From positions 124,001 to 188,000 of the forward strand of contig NZ_VDEZ01000003.1 of assembly GCF_017922435.1 (NCBI RefSeq): 64,000 nt of DNA. Direction: 5' to 3'. This document shows positions 17,085 to 25,556 of this stretch, piece after piece. A model generated the notes under the pieces. It worked only from the letters and a program-made list of their open reading frames with translations, searched no databases and had not been told where the DNA came from. Every line of letters starts with the position of its first letter. The stretch's first letter is position 1. The stretch is from Thalassospira sp. ER-Se-21-Dark. Its GTDB lineage: Bacteria > Pseudomonadota > Alphaproteobacteria > Rhodospirillales > Thalassospiraceae. The position numbers and the translations under genes are program-made.

Positions 17085-17262
17085 GTGTCGGCAGGTCTCC
17101 TGGCTTACGGGTCAACACATTTTCCCTGGCCTTCCCGGGTTGATCCCAGTGGCATTGGTCAGAAAAATGCTCGCCGCCTACAGTTGCGGGGGCAGCTTCG
17201 GTTATTGAGCCAATATTTGGCCCATCTCGAATTCCCTTTATCCGATATTCGGATACCGACAC
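17085..17262 (-). ncRNA. Cobalamin (B12) riboswitch
   Basis: On the minus strand the conserved blocks appear in order: the B12-box core GCTGCCCCCGCAACTGTAGG (complement of 17175-17194), GCCACTGGGATCAACCCGGGAAGG-like sequence after it, and CGTAAGCCAGGAGACCTGCC near the 3' end. GTGTCGG at the 5' end (17262-17256) pairs with CCGACAC at the 3' end (17091-17085) to close P1. It lies about 240 bases before the binding-protein start. It should lower importer expression when adenosylcobalamin is plentiful. No clear U-tract terminator follows, so the output mechanism is open. Confidence 0.92.
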
Positions 17263-17441
17263 GTCACGGTTAGATTAAACCAAAAACACGGTCAAGGAAA
17301 TTGGCAGACCACCAGTGGCATTAACGCTGCGCCTCCATGCATAAAAAGCAATTGATACGACCTTGAATTTGCCATGTTTCATCCCGATTACCTCCACACT
17401 GCCGGGTATGCTTTCCCGACACCTCAAACCACAGGAATGTG

Positions 17442-19049
17442 ATGAACATGACGACTTCTGTTGAACGCAGACGCTTTTTGAAATCCATCGCGGCAGCCGG
17501 TCTTATCCTGCCGGGAATGTCGATCTATCAGCATGCTTTGGCAGATGTCGACGGCCTTGATCTGGGTTCGGCACAGCCGTTTGATTTTGCCGATCTGATT
17601 GCGCGCGCCAAATCCATGGCCGCATCGGCATATGAAGCACCCGTTGCGCCAAACCCGGAAATTGTCGGCAAGATCGATTACGACACCCATGGCAAGCTGC
17701 ATTACAAACGCGACCATTCGCCGTTTTCCGATGGATCGGGCACCTATCCGCTGACCTTCTTCCATCTGGGTATGTATTTCGCCAAACCGGTGCATATGTA
17801 CCTTTTGGAAAACGGACAGGCACGCGAAGTGATCTATAAGCCCGATTACTTTGACATGCCCGAAGACAGTATTGCCCGCCAACTGCCCGCCAATAGCGGC
17901 TTTGCCGGTTTCCGCCTGCATGAAAATCAGGCGCGCGATGACTGGAAAACCCAGGACTGGGCAGCGTTTCTTGGCGCATCATATTTCCGCGCCATCGGGG
18001 ATGAAGGCCAGTATGGCCTGTCGGCACGCGGCATTGCGGTCAATACCGCGACCTCGGTCCCCGAAGAATTCCCCGATTTCCGTCAATTCTTTATCGAACC
18101 GGCCAAAAACCCCGAAGACCCCGTGACGGTCTATGCCCTGCTGGATGGCCCCAGCATCACCGGGGCGTATAAATTCCTGCTTTATCGCGGCGAAGGGGTG
18201 ACGATGGATGTCGAAAAACATCTGTTCTTGCGCAAGGACATCGAAAGGCTTGGCATCGCACCGCTGACCAGCATGTTCTGGTATTCAGAACAGAACAAGT
18301 CGTTCCGCTTTGACTGGCGCCCGGAAGTGCATGACAGTGACGGGCTGGAGCTTTGGACTGGCGGCGGCGAACGCATCTGGCGGCAGCTCAATAACCCGGA
18401 AACCATCCGCGCATCGGCGTTTGGCGACAATAACCCGCGTGGGTTTGGTTTGATGCAGCGCGATCGCGATGTGAAGAACTATCTGGATGGTGTGCGTTAT
18501 CACCGCCGACCCAGCCTGTGGGTCGAACCACAAGGCGACTGGAACGACGGCGCGGTTCAGTTGATCGAAATCCCGACCGACGATGAAATCCACGATAACA
18601 TTGCCGCCTTCTGGGTCCCGAATGGCGAAGCCAAGGCGGGCAATTCTTATCAATTCAAATACCGCCTGTATTGGCAGGCCTATAACCCGTTCCCGGTCAA
18701 GGAACTGGCAACCGCCACCGCAACCCGCATGGGCCGTGGTGGGGAGCCCGGCACCAACCGGCCCAAGGACGAAATCAAGTTTTCGGTCGAGTTCGAAGGC
18801 GAGGTTCTGGGAACGCTTGCCTACGGCGAATTCCCCGAAGTGGTTGTAACATCCTCGCGCGGGGAGATTGTGCGCACCAAGATCGAACCGATCATGGATA
18901 CCCGCATCTGGCGGGCGGCCTTTGACCTTAAGGCCACGGGCAATGATCCGGTTGACCTGCGCATGTATCTGAAACGCGGTGACGGCCCCTTAAGTGAAAC
19001 CTGGATGTTCCAGCACCTGCCGGCCGTTGGCAACCAGCGACAGGGTTAG
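17442..19049 (+). CDS. opgD: Periplasmic glucan biosynthesis protein, OpgD/MdoD-like
   Basis: 535 residues, needed for making osmoregulated periplasmic glucans. It carries a Tat signal: SVERRRFLKSIAAAGLILPG with the twin arginines near residues 9-11, then a hydrophobic stretch and cleavage near QHALA. The mature part matches the MdoG/MdoD family (FDFADLIARAKSMAASAY, FRLHENQ, FRAIGDEGQYGLSARGIAV, FWVPNGEAKAGNSYQFKYRLYW). A Tat rather than Sec signal favours OpgD over OpgG. ATG at 17442 is chosen since ACAGGA sits 5 bases before it; GTG at 17439 and ATG at 17448 are alternatives. No opgH or opgG is adjacent, so it stands alone here. Confidence 0.92.
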   Translation: MNMTTSVERRRFLKSIAAAGLILPGMSIYQHALADVDGLDLGSAQPFDFADLIARAKSMAASAYEAPVAPNPEIVGKIDYDTHGKLHYKRDHSPFSDGSGTYPLTFFHLGMYFAKPVHMYLLENGQAREVIYKPDYFDMPEDSIARQLPANSGFAGFRLHENQARDDWKTQDWAAFLGASYFRAIGDEGQYGLSARGIAVNTATSVPEEFPDFRQFFIEPAKNPEDPVTVYALLDGPSITGAYKFLLYRGEGVTMDVEKHLFLRKDIERLGIAPLTSMFWYSEQNKSFRFDWRPEVHDSDGLELWTGGGERIWRQLNNPETIRASAFGDNNPRGFGLMQRDRDVKNYLDGVRYHRRPSLWVEPQGDWNDGAVQLIEIPTDDEIHDNIAAFWVPNGEAKAGNSYQFKYRLYWQAYNPFPVKELATATATRMGRGGEPGTNRPKDEIKFSVEFEGEVLGTLAYGEFPEVVVTSSRGEIVRTKIEPIMDTRIWRAAFDLKATGNDPVDLRMYLKRGDGPLSETWMFQHLPAVGNQRQG

Positions 19050-19051
19050 GG

Positions 19052-19969
19052 TTAATGCGGGGCCATGTCAGCAGACTGGCTGGCCCCGCCCTGCCCAAGG
19101 ATCGCCATGACATCGCGGATTGGCGGTGCACCAAACATGCGGGCATATTCGCGGCTGAACTGTGACGCGCTTTCATACCCGACCGCATAGGCCGCCGATG
19201 CCGCATCCTTCATTTCGGCCAGCATGATCTGACGCGCCGTCGTCAGGCGGAGCCGCTTTTGGTACTGAAGCGGGCTCATGGCTGTCACCTGCTTGAAGTG
19301 GTGATGGAAGGAAGACGGGCTCATATTGGCCCGGTTTGCCAAGTCTTCCACCTTAAGCGGCTTGTCGAAATTATCCTTGATCAGTTGAAGGGCTGCCGAG
19401 ATGCGCTGCATGTTGCTGCCGCCGATGGCAAGCCCCGCAATCGCCGCCCCCTTGGCGGTACATAACAAGCGGTAATGCACTTCGCGCATCAAAAGCGGCA
19501 ACATCACCGGCACATCATCGGGACGATCAAGCAGCTCAACCACGCGCAAGACAGCATCGGTCAGGCTGTCGGTTGTCTTTTCGACAAAAAGCCCGCGCGT
19601 GCTTTCGCTGTCTGCGCCCATCTTGATATCCATATTGGCGACAAGTTCGCCCAGGATCTTCGCATCCAGATCAAGCGACAGGCTGCGATACGGCGCATCC
19701 TCGGCCGCCAGGGTCACATGGCCAACAAGTGGCAAATCGACCGATGCGGCCAGCAGTTGGCCGGGCTCATAGCGATAAAGCTCATCCCCAAGCGTGACTT
19801 CCTTTGCGCCTGAGATAATCAGACACAGGCAAGGCTTGTAAATCGTCGGCACCTTAAGGGTCGGGCCGGTTGTTCTAAACATCCAGACCGGCTCAACAGC
19901 CGTGCGCACCGCACCATCCGCCTCGCAGTATTTGTCAATCAGGCCACACAGCTTCTGATAGCTATTCAT
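19052..19969 (-). CDS. AraC-family transcriptional regulator
   Basis: 305 residues. An N-terminal AraC_N (cupin-like) domain (VWMFRTTGPTLKVPTIYKPCLCLIISGAKEVTLGDELY, about 29-66) precedes two helix-turn-helix motifs at the C-terminus (KVEDLANRANMSPSSFHHHFKQVTAMSPLQYQKRLRL near 222-258 and AAYAVGYESASQFSREYARMFG near 275-296). ATG at 19969 is preceded by AAGGGTTTTGCG; upstream in-frame residues look non-coding. It is divergent from an SDR gene 182 bases away and probably controls it in response to a small molecule. It converges on opgD with 2 bases between stops. Confidence 0.9.
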   Translation of the reverse strand: MNSYQKLCGLIDKYCEADGAVRTAVEPVWMFRTTGPTLKVPTIYKPCLCLIISGAKEVTLGDELYRYEPGQLLAASVDLPLVGHVTLAAEDAPYRSLSLDLDAKILGELVANMDIKMGADSESTRGLFVEKTTDSLTDAVLRVVELLDRPDDVPVMLPLLMREVHYRLLCTAKGAAIAGLAIGGSNMQRISAALQLIKDNFDKPLKVEDLANRANMSPSSFHHHFKQVTAMSPLQYQKRLRLTTARQIMLAEMKDAASAAYAVGYESASQFSREYARMFGAPPIRDVMAILGQGGASQSADMAPH

Positions 19970-20151
19970 CGCAAAACCCTTTGTTTTCCATAGGCCCACT
20001 ATACACGCGCCCACGCACAGACAAAGCACTCAATCTCGGATTTGGAGGATTAGGCAATCCAATTCGAGTTCTGTGTATTCATCAATCGGGGATTTATCGA
20101 CAGAGTAAGCGCCACGAACAAACACCGACACACCAACCCAAGGAGCATGTC

Positions 20152-20898
20152 ATGTCGAACCCGATCAACCATGTTGAAAACAAGACCGTTATCATCACCG
20201 GCGCCAGCAGCGGCATTGGCGAAGCAACGGCCCGCCTTCTGGCATCACGCGGGGCGAATGTGGTTCTTGGCGCACGCCGCACAGAACGCCTTGATGAGAT
20301 TGCGACCGAGATCGAAGCTGCCGGCGGCCGTGCCATGGCCCGTTCGGTGGATGTCACCAATGCCGATAGCGTCGAGGCACTGGTTTACAACGCAAACAAC
20401 CTTTATGGCCGTGTGGATGCGATTTTCAACAATGCCGGCGTGATGCCGCTTGCCCCGATGTCGGAAGTCAAGATCGACGAGTGGAACAACATGATCGACG
20501 TCAATATTCGGGGTGTTCTGAACGGCATCGCCGCTGTTTTGCCGCTGTTTAATGAACAGGGCAGCGGTCACGTCATCAACACAGCATCAATCGGCGCGCA
20601 TGTCGTCGTGCCAAGTGGTGTGGTTTACTGCGCAACCAAACACGCGGTTTGGGCGATTTCCGAAGGCCTGCGTCAGGAAAGCACCCATGTCCGTGTCACC
20701 ACCATTTCGCCGGGCGTGGTCGAAACCGAGCTGGGCCACGACATTACCGATCCGACCAGCAAGGAGCTTCTGACCCAGTTCCGTCAGATCGCCCTTACCC
20801 CGGATGCCATCGCGCGTGCTGTGCTTTATGCCCTTGATCAGCCGGCAGATGTCGACATCAACGAAGTCGTTGTTCGTCCGACGGCATCGGCGTTCTGA
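20152..20898 (+). CDS. Short-chain dehydrogenase/reductase
   Basis: 248-residue NADP(H)-dependent SDR. The cofactor motif TGASSGIG is at about 14-21, NNAG near 92-95 and the catalytic YxxxK (YCATK) near 158-162, with the Ser in NTASIGA near 143-145. The start at 20152 is fixed by AAGGAG 6 bases upstream; longer frames lack family sequence. The substrate is unknown. It sits divergent from an AraC regulator and overlaps the next small gene at TGATG, forming a two-gene inducible unit. Similar AraC-SDR pairs are often linked to aldehyde or oxidant response, which is only an analogy here. Confidence 0.9.
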   Translation: MSNPINHVENKTVIITGASSGIGEATARLLASRGANVVLGARRTERLDEIATEIEAAGGRAMARSVDVTNADSVEALVYNANNLYGRVDAIFNNAGVMPLAPMSEVKIDEWNNMIDVNIRGVLNGIAAVLPLFNEQGSGHVINTASIGAHVVVPSGVVYCATKHAVWAISEGLRQESTHVRVTTISPGVVETELGHDITDPTSKELLTQFRQIALTPDAIARAVLYALDQPADVDINEVVVRPTASAF

Positions 20899-21248
20899 TG
20901 AAGATCATTCTGCAATCCTTGTGTTTTCTTTCCATGCTGGTGGTGTTCGCATCACCAGCATGGCCCCAACAGGAGGCCGGTATGAACAAAAGCGCTGAAA
21001 TCGCCCCGCACCCCTATGTCGGCATGTGGGTGACCAAGGATGGTCATATCCGACAGGAACTGCGTGCCGATGGCCGTTATGACGAGGCCCGAGGCAGACG
21101 CCAGTCGGCCTATCAGGGCGACTATCAGGTTTCAGGCAATTACATCACCTATCAGGATGACACCGGTTTTACCGCCGATGGTTATTTTGAAAATGATGTC
21201 CTGTATCACGGTGGCATGGTGATGTTTCGTGAAGTGTCGGAAGACTAA
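20898..21248 (+). CDS. Exported Atu4866-like small protein
   Basis: 116 residues. A Sec signal peptide (IILQSLCFLSMLVVFASPAWP, cleavage about 23) precedes a compact beta-rich domain of the Atu4866 type: HPYVGMWVTKDGHIRQELRADGRYDEARGRRQSAYQGDYQVSG and YQDDTGFTADGYFENDVLYHGGMVM. Proteins of this family are often around 80 residues without a signal, so the export signal is a point of interest. It is translationally coupled to the SDR (stop and start share TGATG). Function is unknown; a lipocalin-like ligand-binding role has been guessed from the fold of the family and is not proven. Confidence 0.75.
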   Translation: MKIILQSLCFLSMLVVFASPAWPQQEAGMNKSAEIAPHPYVGMWVTKDGHIRQELRADGRYDEARGRRQSAYQGDYQVSGNYITYQDDTGFTADGYFENDVLYHGGMVMFREVSED

Positions 21249-21282
21249 AAATCTATGAGGCTATGCGGGTGAGGAACTTACG

Positions 21283-22152
21283 CTAATCCAGTTCGTTTCT
21301 TACTCCGTCCTTCAAGACTAAGAACTTTTTCTGATCGCCATTAATGAACTCCATGACACCCAATACATACTGGGTGAAATCGACACTGAAATCCGTCTCA
21401 ATCATATCTGGTACTGAGTAATCGATAACAACGTGATCAATTTTGTATTTCTTGGTCGCGACAACCATCCATCCGTTATCGAATGACCTCTCCCATTTGT
21501 ACTGCCCGGGCGTGCAACCTTTCATAGTGAAGTTTTCTTCCAGATCGAACAGGCTTGCCTCAAAGCCCTCGCCCTCTTCTTTAAAAATTAGCTCATTGTT
21601 TGAACAGCTAATCTGAATTTGATCCCCTTTCTGGAAACCATTTTCCCTCGCCCATTGCGCATTTATCCGAGGTATTACCGTCTTAGCCATCGCCGGCGGG
21701 CTGAGCTTCAACGCAACATCTACTTGTTTAAATCTTCCTTCCCAGTCTTGTTCGACCTGAGGGCGAACAACCAAGAGATCAATATTATCTCCACTCGCCT
21801 CAAGAATGGCATTTTCGGAATAGCCCGTGTGAGAAACAATTAGCCCTTTCAGACCACTTACATCCGAAATCTTTCTAGCGAAGTCCCTAACCTGAGGGAG
21901 GCCTACCTTCTTCCTATAGTTTTTGCACTCAATAGCGACAGCATGCTTAATCCCGGCAAGGGTATATTCCCAATATATGTCTATTTCTGCGGGCGTCCTG
22001 CTCTTCGAGAGAATGGTTTTATTTCTCTGAATTTCAACTGTTCCAATACGCCTATCTCTTTGCTCTGCCTCTAGAATAGCCGCGTATACCATTTCAACGA
22101 AGTCCTCATACGCTCGGCCCTTTCGAACATTACTTTGCTGCTTAAACACCAT
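21283..22152 (-). CDS. Mrr-type PD-(D/E)XK endonuclease with C-terminal unknown domain
   Basis: 289 residues. The N-terminal 130 residues have the Mrr-like nuclease core: Glu 16 in GRAYEDFVEM, Asp 58 in AEIDIY, E75-C-K77 in AIECKNYRKK and Gln 87 in GLPQVRDF, then GLIVSHTGYSENAILEA. The catalytic set is complete, so DNA cleavage is plausible. Residues 135-289 form an acidic domain I do not recognise, with an AbrB-like stretch (ALKLSPPAMAKTVIPRINAQWARENGFQKGDQIQI). Base and codon use (TTA, ATA, AGA, AAT) is far more AT-rich than neighbours, which suggests recent transfer. It begins 8 bases after tadA ends and has no partner methylase or restriction subunit visible. Confidence 0.8.
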   Translation of the reverse strand: MVFKQQSNVRKGRAYEDFVEMVYAAILEAEQRDRRIGTVEIQRNKTILSKSRTPAEIDIYWEYTLAGIKHAVAIECKNYRKKVGLPQVRDFARKISDVSGLKGLIVSHTGYSENAILEASGDNIDLLVVRPQVEQDWEGRFKQVDVALKLSPPAMAKTVIPRINAQWARENGFQKGDQIQISCSNNELIFKEEGEGFEASLFDLEENFTMKGCTPGQYKWERSFDNGWMVVATKKYKIDHVVIDYSVPDMIETDFSVDFTQYVLGVMEFINGDQKKFLVLKDGVRNELD

Positions 22153-22160
22153 GCTATTTA

Positions 22161-22613
22161 TTACCGAAGTGAACCAAAGAAATCCTTCAGAAGCTTGGCG
22201 GCTTCGACCTCGCCAATGCCGCCATAAACTTCCGGGCGATGATGGCAGCTTGTGCTTTCAAACACGCGCGGGCCGTGATCAACGCCGCCACCCTTGGGGT
22301 CATAGGCCCCGAAATAAACCCGACGCAAACGCGCAAATGAAATGGCAGTTGCGCACATCGGGCACGGTTCAAGCGTGACATAAAGATCGCAATTGGGAAG
22401 CCTCGGTTCGCCCTTGGCCCCGGCAGCGGCCCGGATCACTAGAATTTCGGCGTGGGCCGTCGGATCGTTCATTTCCTCGGTCAGGTTTCCGGCCCGTGCC
22501 AAAACCTCCCCGGTATCGGCATCGACCAGAACGGCACCGACCGGCACCTCGCCACGACGGGCAGCGGCGCGGGCTTCTTCAAGGGCCATAACCATATAGC
22601 TGTCTGCACTCAT
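22161..22613 (-). CDS. tadA: tRNA adenosine(34) deaminase
   Basis: 150-residue zinc deaminase making inosine at the wobble base of tRNA-Arg(ACG). The zinc and proton-transfer residues are in PTAHAEILVIRAA (His 54, Glu 56) and LEPCPMCATAI (Cys 84 and Cys 87). The C-terminal YGGIGEVEAAKLLKDFF fits bacterial TadA. The start (MSADSYMVMALEEARAAA) gives a normal length. In related bacteria it lies divergent from the rluB-rsmD pair, as here, with a GATase gene in between. Guanine or cytosine deaminases share the motif, but the C-terminal features and context favour TadA. Confidence 0.9.
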   Translation of the reverse strand: MSADSYMVMALEEARAAARRGEVPVGAVLVDADTGEVLARAGNLTEEMNDPTAHAEILVIRAAAGAKGEPRLPNCDLYVTLEPCPMCATAISFARLRRVYFGAYDPKGGGVDHGPRVFESTSCHHRPEVYGGIGEVEAAKLLKDFFGSLR

Positions 22614-22883
22614 GATCTTTCCATCCCGCTTGTGCCGAGTGACAAAAACGTCCTGCGCAACGGCTGTTTTTACTTCATTTTAGGGTGTGTTGGCTCACAG
22701 TGCCAGCACGCAGATGATCTGGCACGCGATGATCATCTACGTGGAAATCAGACCAATCCTTGTCTGGTTGCGCAGAACGCATAGACTATCAGCGTGAATT
22801 GCCGTTGCCCTTAAAAGGTTACACAGGTAGTTTCCGCCAAACTTAATTCGCCATTCCATCACCAGCACCAAGGTCCATCCAAC

Positions 22884-23606
22884 ATGACCACGCGCAAGCC
22901 GATCATTGGTATCACACTCGATTCCGAAGAACCGGGGGGCTATTCCAAATTCCCGTGGTATGCGCTGCGTGAAAACTATGCCGGTGCAGTGACCGAGGCA
23001 GGCGGCATTCCCATGCCCCTGCCCCACGAGGTCGAACTGGTTCCCGATCTGCTGGACCTGATTGACGGGCTGGTGGTGACCGGTGGCGCGTTTGACGTGG
23101 ACCCAAGCCTGTTTGGCGCGACGGAAAAACACGACACAGTTGTCACCAAGGATCGGCGCACCAAATTTGAATGGGCGATGGCCGAAGGCGCGCTTAAGCG
23201 CGACATGCCGGTTCTGGGCATTTGCGGTGGTCAGCAGCTTTTGAATGTTATTCTGGGCGGGTCGTTGATCCAGCATATCCCGGATGCGGTTGAAAACTGC
23301 CTGCCCCACGAACAGCCGAACCCGCGCAACGAGCCCGGCCATGATGTCACGGTTGAACCCAATACGCTTCTGGCCAAGATCGTTGGCGATGTGAAAAGTC
23401 TTTCGGTCAATTCCGCCCACCATCAGGCGGTGGCGGGCGTTGGCCCGGATGTGATCATTAATTCCTATGCGCCTGATGGCGTGATCGAGGGGATTGAACA
23501 TCCGAAATATCGTTATTGTCTCGGGGTCCAGTGGCATCCCGAATTCCATATCAGTTCGGGCGATGCGAAGATTTTCGACGCCCTGATTTCCGAGGCCCGC
23601 AAATGA
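22884..23606 (+). CDS. Class I glutamine amidotransferase, gamma-Glu-GABA hydrolase (PuuD) family
   Basis: 240 residues with the triad of the family: the nucleophile Cys near 114 in VLGICGGQQLLNVILGGSL, and His near 217 with Glu near 219 in GVQWHPEF. LVVTGGAFDVDPSLFGA near 67-83 corresponds to the PuuD GGxDVxPxxY region, with Phe-Gly in place of Tyr-Gly. Members hydrolyse gamma-glutamyl amides such as gamma-glutamyl-GABA in the cytosol. The stop overlaps the rluB start (ATGA), so the two are probably cotranscribed although the functions are unrelated. No other putrescine pathway gene is visible. Confidence 0.85.
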   Translation: MTTRKPIIGITLDSEEPGGYSKFPWYALRENYAGAVTEAGGIPMPLPHEVELVPDLLDLIDGLVVTGGAFDVDPSLFGATEKHDTVVTKDRRTKFEWAMAEGALKRDMPVLGICGGQQLLNVILGGSLIQHIPDAVENCLPHEQPNPRNEPGHDVTVEPNTLLAKIVGDVKSLSVNSAHHQAVAGVGPDVIINSYAPDGVIEGIEHPKYRYCLGVQWHPEFHISSGDAKIFDALISEARK

Positions 23607-24913
23607 GCGACAAGAACACCACCCCGGATGACAACAAGCCCGAACGCATTGCCAAGCGCATTGCGCGATCTGGTGTTTGCTCCCGACGTGATGCCGAACG
23701 CATGATTGCCGAGGGGCTTGTGCGCCTGAATGGCAAGAAGCTTGATACCCCGGCGGTCACCGTCACCGACGAAGATGAAATCATCGTCGATGGCAAGCCG
23801 CTTCCGGAAAAGGAAAAACCGCGTCTTTGGCGCCTGTTTAAAAAGCGCGGTCTGGTCACCAGCCACCGCGATGAACAGGGCCGCGACACGGTATTTGAAC
23901 ATCTGCCAAGTTACGTTCCGCGCGTGATTTCGGTCGGTCGGCTTGATCTCAACTCCGAAGGGTTGCTGTTGCTGACCAACGACGGGGAGCTTGCCCGTTA
24001 TCTTGAATTGCCGGCAACCGGCTGGGCGCGGCGTTATCGCGTGCGCGTGCATGGGCAAATTGACCCGGCCAAGCTCAAGCAGCTTGAAGACGGCGTTACG
24101 GTCGACGGCATCAATTACGGCTCCATCCATGCCGAGGTTGACGTTCAGAAAGGCACCAATGCCTGGATGACGGTGACGCTTCGCGAAGGCAAGAACCGTG
24201 AAATCCGCCGTGTCATGGAACATCTTGGCTGGCCAGTCACGCGCCTGATGCGTGTTTCCTATGGCCCGTTCCAACTGGGCAACCTGGCACCCGGCGAGTG
24301 CGAGGAAATCACCGGCAAGGTGATGAAAGAACAGTTGGCTGCGTTCTTCAAGGGTGACTATTCCAAGGTTTCCGAAAAGAAATCGGTTGCCCGTGGCGGC
24401 ACATCGCGCCCGAAGGCCCCGCGCACCGTATTCGGCCAACCGGCACAGCGCAAACGCCCGCAAGGCGGTCCGAACGCCGCCGCCCAGAATGCCGAGGCCG
24501 ACGAACAGCGTGAAACCCGCGAACGTCCGGCTAGTGGTGCTGCACGGAAAGGCCCGCGCATCGGGGCTGCCCCGCGTGCCGGTGGCCGTGGCAAACCCAC
24601 TTCTGGCGGGGATCGCCAGGAACGCGATATGCGCGAAGAACGCGGATCATCACGCCCGACTAATAAGGGCCGTGGCCGTTACAGCGCCGAAGGCAAAGCT
24701 TCCGGTGGACGTGATGGCGGCCGCGACGGTGGACGTGATGGCGGACGGGGGACTGGTGGCCGCGAAGGCAAACCCGGCTTCATCGAAGGGCGCGGCCGTG
24801 GAAAGCCAACCGGCAAACCATCCGGAAAACCTGCTGGTCGTTCCGGCGATACCACACATAGTGCGCCCGGCCGCAAGCCGTCCGGCAACCGTCCGCGCGG
24901 CAAGAAGGACTAA
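23603..24913 (+). CDS. rluB: 23S rRNA pseudouridine synthase with long basic tail
   Basis: 436 residues. An S4 RNA-binding domain (ERIAKRIARSGVCSRRDAERMI, 14-35) and an RsuA-type catalytic domain with GRLDLNSEGLLLLTNDG (catalytic Asp 115) and KNREIRRVMEHLGWPVTRLMRVSYG near 199-223 identify an RluB/RluE/RsuA enzyme. About 175 extra residues from 260 onward are low-complexity Arg/Gly/Lys/Pro with tandem GGRD repeats (RDGGRDGGRDGGRG near 370-385), likely disordered and RNA-binding. RluB rather than RsuA is chosen from the tail and the position next to rsmD. The ATG at 23603 overlaps the GATase stop by 4. Confidence 0.87.
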   Translation: MSDKNTTPDDNKPERIAKRIARSGVCSRRDAERMIAEGLVRLNGKKLDTPAVTVTDEDEIIVDGKPLPEKEKPRLWRLFKKRGLVTSHRDEQGRDTVFEHLPSYVPRVISVGRLDLNSEGLLLLTNDGELARYLELPATGWARRYRVRVHGQIDPAKLKQLEDGVTVDGINYGSIHAEVDVQKGTNAWMTVTLREGKNREIRRVMEHLGWPVTRLMRVSYGPFQLGNLAPGECEEITGKVMKEQLAAFFKGDYSKVSEKKSVARGGTSRPKAPRTVFGQPAQRKRPQGGPNAAAQNAEADEQRETRERPASGAARKGPRIGAAPRAGGRGKPTSGGDRQERDMREERGSSRPTNKGRGRYSAEGKASGGRDGGRDGGRDGGRGTGGREGKPGFIEGRGRGKPTGKPSGKPAGRSGDTTHSAPGRKPSGNRPRGKKD

Positions 24914-24918
24914 GCTGA

Positions 24919-25488
24919 ATGCGGATTGTCGGTGGCACCCATCGTGGCAGGCTTTTGAACGCACCGGAAGGACGTGATACGCGCCCGACCCTTGATCGGG
25001 TGCGCGAAGCCCTGTTTAGCATCCTGTCACACGCATCGCGCTGGTATGAGGATGACTTCAACCCGCTATTTGATGGCGTGATCCTTGATGCCTTTGCTGG
25101 GTCCGGTGCGCTTGGCCTTGAAGCCATTTCACGCGGGGCGGAACGCGCAGTGTTCTTTGACAATGACCGCAAGGCGATTGCGATCATCGAACAAAATATC
25201 GACACCCTTCGCATTGCCGATCAGGCAAGCGCACGGCGCGCGGATGCCACCAAACCACCGCGCGCAAGCACGCCGGCCAGCATGGTGTTTCTGGATCCGC
25301 CCTATGGCAAAGACCTGATCGAGCCCAGCATCACGGCCCTGGCCCAGGCCGGGTGGATTGATGATAACACCCTGATTGTTGCCGAACGCGATCCGCGCGA
25401 TCCGGAAATCGCACTTGAAGATTTTTATCTGTGCGACAGTCGCAAATATGGCCGCTGCCAGATTGATATCGGGCGCTTTATCTCCTGA
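24919..25488 (+). CDS. rsmD: 16S rRNA (guanine(966)-N2)-methyltransferase
   Basis: 189 residues. It methylates G966 of 16S rRNA using SAM. The N-terminal MRIVGGTHRGRLLNAPEGRDTRPTxDRVREALFSIL is characteristic. The SAM motif ILDAFAGSGALGLEAISRGA is near 54-73 and the catalytic DPPYG (VFLDPPYGKDLI) near 129-140. It begins 5 bases after rluB stops, so it is in one operon with it. Length is typical. Confidence 0.95.
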   Translation: MRIVGGTHRGRLLNAPEGRDTRPTLDRVREALFSILSHASRWYEDDFNPLFDGVILDAFAGSGALGLEAISRGAERAVFFDNDRKAIAIIEQNIDTLRIADQASARRADATKPPRASTPASMVFLDPPYGKDLIEPSITALAQAGWIDDNTLIVAERDPRDPEIALEDFYLCDSRKYGRCQIDIGRFIS

Positions 25489-25556
25489 TTGCAGCAAAGC
25501 TGCCCGTCAGCGCATTCTGTGATAGATTTGGATACCAGCACTACCGGTTGATCGTC

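Larger units (their letters stand above)
16847..17441. other. Gene-free regulatory region between the importer operon and opgD
   Basis: 595 bases without a credible gene. From right to left it holds the leader of opgD (AACCACAGGA before the start), a minus-strand cobalamin riboswitch, a GC-rich imperfect hairpin (CCGGG...CCCGG around 17055-17072) and an internal minus-strand promoter overlapped by a 22-bp palindrome. Short open frames here are shadows of the riboswitch. Confidence 0.8.

Noticed and set aside
17020-17262. 80-codon minus-strand frame
   Set aside because: It lies across the cobalamin riboswitch; the RNA explains the conservation and the peptide looks random.
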